Below, one piece after another: positions 1 through 5,683 of a stretch of DNA of 5,683 nucleotides (its first letter is position 1; every line of letters starts with the position of its first letter). A model generated the notes under the pieces. That model did not search any database. It was not told where the DNA came from and saw nothing but the letters and a program-made list of their open reading frames with translations. Location of the stretch: positions 1-5,683 of the forward strand of contig JAOUDB010000185.1 of the NCBI GenBank assembly GCA_029859485.1, read 5' to 3'. Source of the stretch: Desulfuromonadales bacterium (GTDB taxonomy: Bacteria > Desulfobacterota > Desulfuromonadia > Desulfuromonadales > BM103). The translations under genes were made by a program, and so were the position numbers.

Positions 1-239
1 TGTAACCCGTCGATATGCAAGGCCAGGTTGGTGTCGTGCAGCTTGTATCCGATTTCGCCCAGGGTCACGGGCAGTGACAGCAGGGACGAAAGCTCTTCCT
101 CCGCATTTTTCCGGTAATTGTTGAGATCAAAGGTGAAAAGAAAATAGCCAATCGAAACCGCTGCCAGAATGGCGATGGTCAAGATGCTGTAAAGAAGCAG
201 TCGCTTGCTCTGTACAGGTTGCGAGGGCTGTTCCGTCAT
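1..239 (-). CDS. AsmA-like membrane-anchored protein, N-terminal part (runs off left edge)
   Basis: Only the first 79 codons are present. The translation starts MTEQPSQ, has a short basic stretch (K12, R13), then one hydrophobic segment at about residues 14-36, which fits a signal anchor in the inner membrane. Directly after it comes FDLNNYR (37-43), then LPVTLGEIGYKL (56-67) and LALHIDGL (72-79). This order (membrane helix, FDLNxYR, a Pro-Val-x-Leu-Gly turn, a strand ending in a 'xGL' turn) is typical of the N-terminus of AsmA-family and related proteins. Those are large periplasmic proteins linked to outer-membrane assembly or lipid transport. The start ATG overlaps the stop of the upstream kinase gene (ATGA at 239-236). 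GAGGA lies just 3 bases upstream inside the kinase gene, so translation is probably coupled. The family call rests on about 40 residues and the total length is unknown. Another membrane-anchored periplasmic protein of similar architecture is possible. Confidence 0.6.
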   Translation of the reverse strand, partial: MTEQPSQPVQSKRLLLYSILTIAILAAVSIGYFLFTFDLNNYRKNAEEELSSLLSLPVTLGEIGYKLHDTNLALHIDGL

Positions 240-1609
240 GAGTCCTCAGCGATCGTCTTAGGGGTCTCCAGTAAGGCCTCCTGCTCCGTTAAGCGTGGCA
301 AGAGAACCGTGAAGGAGCTGCCTTCGTCGACTGTGCTTTCGGCATTGATCGTGCCGCCATGTAGAATGACAATCTCTCTTGCCAGGCAAAGTCCGAGGCC
401 CACTCCTCCTGTTTCGCGTGTATCACCTGTGTCGAGTCTGTGAAACGGCGAGAAAATTGATTTCAGCTCATGTTCTGGAATGCCGATACCCTGGTCAGTG
501 ACACAGATAGAAACCTCTCGTTCATTGCTCTGCGCTGAGAGGTTGATCTTGCCTCCCTGGGGAGAGTAACGACAGGCGTTCTCCAGAAGTTGTGTGATGA
601 CCTGATTCAGCTCTTTGCGGTTACCGTAGATTGCTGCCTCTGTCAGGCAGTTGATCTGGATGACGTGATGCTTCTTGCAGTCGCGGGTATTGGCCTGCAC
701 TTTTTCCAACAACTCTCGAACAGACAGGTATTCATAATCGATCCGTGTCCGGTCTGTTTTGAGACGCCTGATATCCAGAAACCTGTTGATTAGATCCGTT
801 AGTTTTTCTGTCTCCTGGCAGATGATGTTTATGTGCCGTCTGTGCTGCTCAGAAAGATCCTGTTCCCCTTGCAGGAGTTCGGCAAAGCCGCTGATCGCAG
901 TCAACGGTGTGCGCATTTCGTGACTCATCGCCGAGAGAAGCTCATCCTTGATCCTTGCCAACTCCTTGCGCTCGGTCACATCTTGAGCGACCTCGAGACG
1001 AACCAACCGGCCATCGGTCCAGCGAATGGCCTTGTCGAAGCATTCGTACCAACGCTTTGTTCTGGTGTTGAGAAACTCCCACACCACCGGATCGCCAGGT
1101 TCCCCATTATCGAGGAGTTGTGGATTGGTACAGAAATCACAAGGTTGATCCATATTGACCTGCAGATAGTTATAGCATTTGCGCTTTTGCCAATCCGGTC
1201 CAAAAAAGTCGACAGCAAAGCGATTCACGTAAAGCAGTTCGTAGGTCTCCAGGTCGGCAACGTAGATAACGGCGTTCATCGAATCGAAGAGGGTGTTGAG
1301 TTGATGGATATGATCCTGCATCTCCTTCTGGATTCTGTCACGTTCCTCTTCGAGCGCTTCTTCATTGCTGCGCAGTCTCTTTAGGCTGTGAGCCAGGTAG
1401 AAATAAAGTAGGGCTGCCGTTACCCCCACAAACAACCAGCCCTTGATGGTTTGGGCCTGTGTCAGTTGGATCGGGTCGCTAATGAACCACACCAGGATAG
1501 TGTCGGAGAAGTAAATCCAGAGGCAGGCGAAAATAGAGTAGAAAAGCGCTGTTCGTGCTGCTGTGCGTTGATGAAGTGCTCTTCTGCTCTGTGGGTTGGT
1601 TGAGGGCAT
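236..1609 (-). CDS. Membrane-bound PAS-domain sensor histidine kinase
   Basis: A 457-residue sensor kinase that should autophosphorylate on His and pass the phosphate to a response regulator. Two hydrophobic segments (about 21-41 and 56-75) form an N-terminal hairpin with only a short loop outside the membrane, so sensing is probably cytoplasmic or in the membrane. A charged helical linker (about 76-105) leads into a PAS domain (about 105-215) ending in the usual DVTERK (210-215). The PAS domain carries C145 and the pair C157/C160 (PCDFC). The HisKA domain has the H-box SHEMRTPL with H230 as phospho-acceptor. The ATPase domain has the N-box LLENACRYSP (N344), G1 box DQGIGIP (372-378), F-box FSPFHR (386-391) and G2 box GGVGLGL (401-407), so all catalytic motifs look intact. 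There is no fused receiver domain and no adjacent response regulator. The ATG at 1609 has only a weak ribosome site (ACAGG, about 14 bases upstream). The stop overlaps the start of the AsmA-like gene. The ligand is unknown. Confidence 0.95.
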   Translation of the reverse strand: MPSTNPQSRRALHQRTAARTALFYSIFACLWIYFSDTILVWFISDPIQLTQAQTIKGWLFVGVTAALLYFYLAHSLKRLRSNEEALEEERDRIQKEMQDHIHQLNTLFDSMNAVIYVADLETYELLYVNRFAVDFFGPDWQKRKCYNYLQVNMDQPCDFCTNPQLLDNGEPGDPVVWEFLNTRTKRWYECFDKAIRWTDGRLVRLEVAQDVTERKELARIKDELLSAMSHEMRTPLTAISGFAELLQGEQDLSEQHRRHINIICQETEKLTDLINRFLDIRRLKTDRTRIDYEYLSVRELLEKVQANTRDCKKHHVIQINCLTEAAIYGNRKELNQVITQLLENACRYSPQGGKINLSAQSNEREVSICVTDQGIGIPEHELKSIFSPFHRLDTGDTRETGGVGLGLCLAREIVILHGGTINAESTVDEGSSFTVLLPRLTEQEALLETPKTIAEDS

Positions 1610-1699
1610 TGGGTTGCGAAACCTGTTGTTTGTTTTGAAAATGAAACTGGCGTCGAAAGTCCCTAAAGAGAATCAGGATAAAGGAACAGGATGAACGTC

Positions 1700-1705
1700 A
1701 TTATA
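1700..1705 (-). promoter_or_regulatory. Candidate -10 box for the kinase/AsmA-like operon
   Basis: Read on the minus strand this is a perfect TATAAT in an A/T-rich stretch, about 90 bases upstream of the kinase ATG. No good -35 hexamer is seen at 16-18 bases; the nearest (TTACGC, 1730-1725) is poorly spaced and weak. If used, transcription would start near 1693 and leave a leader of about 80 bases. An activator-dependent promoter would explain the poor -35, but this is inference. I saw no convincing rho-independent terminator for the preceding pseudouridine synthase gene in the 167-base gap, so read-through into the kinase is also possible. Confidence 0.35.
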
Positions 1706-1776
1706 ACTGTATTTTTAACCCGTGGCGTAATTTATCGTTCTTTTTGTTGTCGGCGCTTCAGTGTGCCTCTGACGAA

Positions 1777-2655
1777 TTACAATTCCAACGCATCCGGTGA
1801 AAACTGCAGGGTCAACAGTAATGCCTTCAAGTCTTCCGGAAGGGGTGCTTTGACGGTAATGGTCCGTTCATCATTTGACAGGGGAAAGGTCAACTGGTGA
1901 CAATGCAAAAAGGGTCGGCTCAGCTCATTAATGAGCTCCCCTCGATAACGGACGTCGCCAATGATGGGATGCCCCGACACTGCCAGTTGATGCCTGATCT
2001 GATGGTGGCGGCCGGTGACCAGTTGCAACTCCAGCAAGGTGTAGTTTTCTGTTGAAGCCAGAGGTTTGTACCTGGTCAACGCCTCTTTGATCTTACCTTT
2101 GGCAGGAACCTCACTGTCAAGCTCTCCGGACTCGGTGAGCTTGCCGCTGACCAGTGCCAGGTAACTTTTTCTGAACTGGCCCGCAGTCAACATTTGACCA
2201 AGCTTGCTGATTGCCGCGCGACCCTTGCCAAACAGAACCGCGCCTGAGGTCCCTATGTCGAGGCGATGAACTGGCGAGACCTGAAAGTTTTCTTTGCGCA
2301 GGGATAAAAAATCCTGAACGCGGTGCAGGAGATTGTCTTCATGACCCACAGCTCGATGGATGGCTAGGCCGTCTGGTTTGTTGAGAACTATACAGTCTGA
2401 GTCTTCGTAGAGGAGCTGCTCGGGTTTGACAGGAAGTTTTTCGATACATTCAAGCCAGCGTTGTGAGTTTTTGACAGCAATCGTCTCGCCGACGCGGGTG
2501 AGCCTGCTGGCTTCGGCTTTGTCCTCGTTAACGGATACTCGCTGTTTCTTGCAGAGTTGGCGCAGAAAGGCGGCAGGTGCCGTCGGAACTCTCAGCGCCA
2601 GCGCTTCGTGCAGCAGCAGATTTTCTTCGCGTAAATTGATTTGCCATTGAGTCAT
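1777..2655 (-). CDS. RluA-family RNA pseudouridine synthase
   Basis: A 292-residue enzyme expected to isomerise uridine to pseudouridine in rRNA or tRNA in the cytoplasm. Residues about 10-61 resemble an S4-type RNA-binding domain (LRQLCKKQRVSVNEDKA, then VGETIAV). The catalytic domain follows. Motif I is IVLNKPDGLAIH (89-100). Motif II is HRLDIGTSG (130-138), with D133 the catalytic aspartate of the family. Motif III is TGRHHQIRHQLAVSGHPIIGD (around 214-234), with R221 the likely conserved arginine. All family hallmarks are present and the length is normal for an S4-bearing member. Motif III has His-His where RluC/RluD usually have Thr-His, so I cannot say which RNA site it modifies (RluC, RluD, RluA and TruC types share these motifs). 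The ATG at 2655 has a purine-rich AAGAAGAG 4 bases upstream, and the N-terminus fits the S4 domain. It is transcribed divergently from smc. Family certain, substrate unknown. Confidence 0.93.
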   Translation of the reverse strand: MTQWQINLREENLLLHEALALRVPTAPAAFLRQLCKKQRVSVNEDKAEASRLTRVGETIAVKNSQRWLECIEKLPVKPEQLLYEDSDCIVLNKPDGLAIHRAVGHEDNLLHRVQDFLSLRKENFQVSPVHRLDIGTSGAVLFGKGRAAISKLGQMLTAGQFRKSYLALVSGKLTESGELDSEVPAKGKIKEALTRYKPLASTENYTLLELQLVTGRHHQIRHQLAVSGHPIIGDVRYRGELINELSRPFLHCHQLTFPLSNDERTITVKAPLPEDLKALLLTLQFSPDALEL

Positions 2656-2695
2656 AATCTCTTCTTAACACAGTTGTTGCGGGTTTGCGAGGCTG

Positions 2696-2707
2696 CTCTG
2701 CGCAGAG
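2696..2707. repeat. 12-bp perfect palindrome in the divergent intergenic region
   Basis: CTCTGC followed directly by its reverse complement GCAGAG, ending 4 bases before a run of A's (2711-2716). It lies between the pseudouridine synthase and smc starts, where a dimeric regulator could bind. It may equally be chance: a 12-bp palindrome is not rare, and the flanking bases (2695/2708) do not extend it. Confidence 0.3.
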
Positions 2708-2742
2708 GTGAAAAAACCATGTTCGGCAGGTATTAAATCTCC

Positions 2743-2771
2743 TTTACTCCGCTGCCATAGCTTGCTAACAT
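2743..2771 (+). promoter_or_regulatory. Candidate sigma-70-type promoter for smc
   Basis: TTTACT (2743-2748) and TAACAT (2766-2771) are separated by 17 bases and each matches 4 of 6 consensus positions. Transcription would start near 2778 and give a leader of about 100 bases that includes the hairpin at 2842-2860. This is the best spaced pair I found on the plus strand in this gap, but both boxes are imperfect, so it is only a candidate. Confidence 0.3.
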
Positions 2772-2841
2772 CTTCCGCTAATTACTGCCCGTCTGTGGAT
2801 TCTACCTGGGCACGATGAATTGAACAGTTTGTTAGAGGGTC

Positions 2842-2860
2842 AGGGCGCTGCAATCGCCCT
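2842..2860 (+). promoter_or_regulatory. Hairpin in the smc leader
   Basis: AGGGCG (2842-2847) pairs perfectly with CGCCCT (2855-2860) around a 7-base loop, CTGCAAT. The structure ends 18 bases before the smc ATG. Only three T's follow the stem (counting the last stem base), so it does not look like an intrinsic terminator. It could position or restrict the ribosome at a start that lacks a Shine-Dalgarno sequence. The pairing is visible; the function is inference. Confidence 0.35.
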
Positions 2861-2878
2861 TTCAGCATCGACTCCCCA

Positions 2879-5683
2879 ATGAAAATTAAACGTATCGAAA
2901 TTACTGGTTTTAAGTCGTTTGTCGAGCGCACTGTCCTCGATTTCGACGATGGCATTACCTCGATTGTTGGCCCGAACGGCTGCGGCAAGAGTAATGTTGT
3001 TGACGCAATACGCTGGGTCATGGGTGAACAGAACGCCCGCCACCTGCGCGGCAAATTGATGGAAGATGTTATCTTCGGCGGGAGTGAAAACCGCAAGCCT
3101 CTCGGTATGGCCGAAGTGTCCCTGATTATGGATAATTCCTCCGGTCTGGCACCGGCAGCATTCCGCGAATATTCGGAAATCCAGATCACCCGGCGCCTCT
3201 ACCGCAACGGCGAGAGCGATTACCTGCTGAACAAGTCCTCTTGCCGTCTCCTCGATATCACAGAGCTATTCATGGATACAGGGGTGGGGAACCGCGCCTA
3301 TTCGATTATAGAGCAGGGCAAGATCGGTATGATTATCAATGCCAAGCCCGAAGATCGCCGCAGCCTGATCGAAGAGGCTGCCGGCGTCACCAAGTTCAAG
3401 GCCCGTAAAAAGTCTGCTCTCCGAAAAATAGATGCTACCCGTCAGAACCTGTTACGTCTCGGTGACATCGTCAGCGAGGTGCGACGGCAAATGAACAGCC
3501 TGAAGCGACAAGCTCAAAGGGCGCAACGTTTCCGTGAGTTCCGCGAAGAGTTGCGTGGGCTGGAACTGCAGTTTGGTTTACGGCAGCATGCGGAGTTGAC
3601 TGAAAGGGCCCGGAAGGTGGGTAGGTCTGCTGAAGAGCAAACCGGGCAGGTCGATAGCGCGACCCGAAGCCTTGAGCAGGCGGAGCTTGATCTTGAACAG
3701 GCGCGCTTAACTCATACCGAGCGTGATAAGGAAGCGACCCAGGGGCAGACCGGGGTGTTTCATCTGACCGGTGAGATCCAGCGTATTGAAAGCCGTCTGG
3801 AATTCGGTGAGAAAGAAATAGAGACTCTTGATCGGCAGCAGGAAAAGATCGCTGTCGAGCTGACCGATAGCGACCGGCGCTTTGCCGCTTCTGTTCAGGA
3901 AGAGGAGTGCTTGCGTCAAAACCAGCAGGACCAGAGCCGCGTTTTTGCAGAGGAAGAAGCCAGGCTGGCTGCGAGCGAAGATGTTCTCCTTGATCTGACA
4001 GAGCAGGAAGAGAGCCTTGGCCGACAGCTGGAGCAGGCGAGGCAGAAGCTTTATCATCTCCTCGCAGAGTTGACCCGCATGAGCAGTCAGCAGGAAGAAG
4101 CCGATCGGCGTCTTGCTGTTCTGGCCGACCTGGGCGAGCGCAATCGCCAGGAGGCTGTTGCGGTGACCGGTCAGCTTGAGCGTCTGCAGAATAACAGCAG
4201 CAGTCTGGCGGGCACTCTTGAAGTTATTGAGAAAGAACGTGTCGATCTGGTTGTTCAGCGGCAACAGCTGCAGGAACGCCAGGTTCACCTCAAGGAGCAG
4301 GTCGAGCAGGTCGAGAACCAACTGCTGCAGCGTCGTGAAGAACTAAGCCGTCAACGCTCCCGGCTGGAATCCCTGCAACAACTCGAACGCAACCTGGAAG
4401 GCTACGGTCGCGGCGTCAAGGCACTGCTCTCTGTGGCACAGCACAAGGCCCGAATGAAGGGATTGGTGGCCGATATCCTCGATGTCCCGACTCGTTACGA
4501 GGCAGCTATAGAGGCTGTTCTTGGCGAACGTGTCCAGGCTTTGCTGCCCGACAACCTGGAGAGCACCCAGCAGGCGTTGGCCTACTTGAGCGACAACGAA
4601 GGGCGTTGTACCTTCCTGCTGCCAGAAAGCCCGGCGGCCGATGCACCGGAGATGCCGGGCGGAACAGCTCTTGTTGGCCTGGTAAAGGGTCGCAGTGGCT
4701 TCCAGGAGGTTGTGACCCGACTGATTTCAGGGGCTTATCTCGTCGATGACCTGACTGGCTATTTCATGCAGAAGCTGCCCTTTGGTGTCACACTTGTTAC
4801 CGAGGATGGCAACCTTCTGACCCATCGTGGCGAGGTAACAGGTGGTGGTCGTCAGGCGCTTGATCAAGGGTTGTTGCATAAGAAGCGGGAGATGAAGGAG
4901 CTGGAAAAACAGGTGAAAGCCCTCGATGGCGAGGTGAACTCACTGAATCAGCGCCGCGAAACCCTGCGTGATGAAGCCCAGGCGACGGAAATTTCCCTGC
5001 GGCGCACCGAGCAGGAGCTGCACCATCAGGAAATTCGCGTGGTTGATAGTCGTAAAGACCTTGATGGCTTTCAGCAGGAAGATGCTCGGCTTCAAGAACG
5101 CATCGAAGTCCTCAGCCTCGAGGAAGAGCAACTCCACGAGGAACATGAGACTTTGCAGAAGACTCTGCGGACCTCTACGGACACGCGCGTTTCGAGCGAA
5201 GGCGAGAAACGCGAACTGGAAGCTCTTGTCACCCGTTTGCAGGAGGAACTTCAGGCCTTGCGAGAGCAGGGCAACGAGGCGCGTCAGGGCGTGACGACAT
5301 TGAAAGTCAGCCTGGCAAGTCTGCGAGAGCGTGAAGAGAGCAGTCGTAATGCTCTTGAGCGCCTTGGCCGCTTGCGCGAGGAACTCAGCCAGAGGCAGGT
5401 TGCTCTCAACCAGGACGCTGTTGAAGCCGTTGAGAAGCAGGCCGCCCTTCGTCGTGAAGCTGAAGAGCTGAAAGTGGAGATGGAGGTTCTCTATCGCAAG
5501 CGTGTTGAACAGGAAGGCTCCCTTGCCGGTTTACGGGAACGCTTTGAAGAGAGTCGTCAGGAAATTGAACGTCGCGAGGGCGAACTCAAGCAACTTCGCT
5601 CAAAGGCTCAGGAGTTGCGAGAAGGTCTGGCTTCACGGCAGATGCAGAGTCGCGAGTTGCAGCTTGAAATCGAACATATGCAG
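2879..5683 (+). CDS. smc: Chromosome segregation ATPase SMC (C-terminus beyond right edge)
   Basis: Core ATPase of the Smc-ScpA-ScpB condensin complex, which loads on DNA and extrudes loops to organise and separate sister chromosomes. The frame is open for 935 codons without a stop. The N-terminal head starts MKIKRIEITGFKSF and has the Walker A motif GPNGCGKS (31-38, K37), the R-loop arginine R57 in ARHLRG, and the Q-loop SIIEQGKI (Q146), followed by EEAAGV. A long Glu/Gln/Arg-rich coiled coil covers about 165-500. The hinge spans about 505-660, from EGYGRGVKALL through GLVADILDVP to the glycine-rich GEVTGGGR (651-658). The returning coiled coil covers about 660-935. Bacterial SMC proteins are usually near 1,150-1,200 residues, so the signature motif and Walker B should lie just outside. 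The ATG at 2879 fits the family N-terminus. There is no other ATG, GTG or TTG start in frame back to the stop at 2816. No Shine-Dalgarno sequence precedes it. I see no frameshift. Confidence 0.97.
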   Translation, partial: MKIKRIEITGFKSFVERTVLDFDDGITSIVGPNGCGKSNVVDAIRWVMGEQNARHLRGKLMEDVIFGGSENRKPLGMAEVSLIMDNSSGLAPAAFREYSEIQITRRLYRNGESDYLLNKSSCRLLDITELFMDTGVGNRAYSIIEQGKIGMIINAKPEDRRSLIEEAAGVTKFKARKKSALRKIDATRQNLLRLGDIVSEVRRQMNSLKRQAQRAQRFREFREELRGLELQFGLRQHAELTERARKVGRSAEEQTGQVDSATRSLEQAELDLEQARLTHTERDKEATQGQTGVFHLTGEIQRIESRLEFGEKEIETLDRQQEKIAVELTDSDRRFAASVQEEECLRQNQQDQSRVFAEEEARLAASEDVLLDLTEQEESLGRQLEQARQKLYHLLAELTRMSSQQEEADRRLAVLADLGERNRQEAVAVTGQLERLQNNSSSLAGTLEVIEKERVDLVVQRQQLQERQVHLKEQVEQVENQLLQRREELSRQRSRLESLQQLERNLEGYGRGVKALLSVAQHKARMKGLVADILDVPTRYEAAIEAVLGERVQALLPDNLESTQQALAYLSDNEGRCTFLLPESPAADAPEMPGGTALVGLVKGRSGFQEVVTRLISGAYLVDDLTGYFMQKLPFGVTLVTEDGNLLTHRGEVTGGGRQALDQGLLHKKREMKELEKQVKALDGEVNSLNQRRETLRDEAQATEISLRRTEQELHHQEIRVVDSRKDLDGFQQEDARLQERIEVLSLEEEQLHEEHETLQKTLRTSTDTRVSSEGEKRELEALVTRLQEELQALREQGNEARQGVTTLKVSLASLREREESSRNALERLGRLREELSQRQVALNQDAVEAVEKQAALRREAEELKVEMEVLYRKRVEQEGSLAGLRERFEESRQEIERREGELKQLRSKAQELREGLASRQMQSRELQLEIEHMQ

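Noticed and set aside
219..443. 74-codon plus-strand frame over the kinase/AsmA-like junction
   Set aside because: It is antisense to two supported genes, with no ribosome site or domain seen.
833..1384. 183-codon open frame on the plus strand
   Set aside because: It lies wholly antisense to the kinase gene, whose domains and catalytic motifs are clear. Its translation shows no recognisable domain.
2782..3189. 135-codon open frame on the minus strand covering the smc start
   Set aside because: It overlaps the SMC head domain including Walker A on the other strand and has no recognisable domain.
4295..4315. Tandem 9-base repeat GAGCAGGTC inside smc
   Set aside because: It encodes EQVEQVE in the coiled coil, a normal low-complexity pattern for such proteins.
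3707..4321. 204-codon open frame on the minus strand, rich in Leu and Phe
   Set aside because: It is the antisense shadow of the smc coiled coil: Glu/Gln/Lys codons read backwards give Leu/Phe, which mimics a membrane protein.
4968..5294. 108-codon Arg-rich open frame on the plus strand
   Set aside because: It is an out-of-frame reading inside the second smc coiled coil; Arg/Ser-rich composition is typical of such shadows.

Overview
The window looks like ordinary chromosomal DNA of a Gram-negative bacterium, with tightly packed genes and roughly balanced base composition. My best guess is a deltaproteobacterium of the Desulfuromonas/Geobacter type. This rests on the style of the kinase (a two-helix membrane anchor plus a PAS domain with a Cys-x-x-Cys cluster), an AsmA-like protein, and a canonical bacterial SMC. 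It is an inference from general resemblance, not a measured assignment.

Layout: positions 1-2655 are read on the minus strand and 2879-5683 on the plus strand. In minus-strand order there is an RluA-family pseudouridine synthase (2655-1777), a gap of 167 bases with a good -10 box, a membrane-anchored PAS sensor histidine kinase (1609-236), and the first 79 codons of an AsmA-like membrane protein (239-1, running off the left edge). The kinase stop and the AsmA-like start overlap as ATGA, so these two are very probably co-transcribed and translationally coupled. A 223-base divergent intergenic region (2656-2878) separates the pseudouridine synthase from smc, the chromosome condensation ATPase. 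The smc gene is open for 935 codons to the right edge, but its C-terminal ATPase half lies outside the window. No tRNA, rRNA, CRISPR array, insertion sequence or prophage gene was seen.

How the genes fit together: the pseudouridine synthase (RNA modification) and SMC (chromosome segregation) are housekeeping functions that share only the divergent promoter region. The kinase and AsmA-like protein form a separate envelope-related unit. No response regulator is visible next to the kinase, so its output is unknown. I found no convincing new biological system. The points most worth a second look are the kinase/AsmA-like coupling, the cysteine cluster in the PAS domain, and the structured smc leader that lacks a Shine-Dalgarno sequence.
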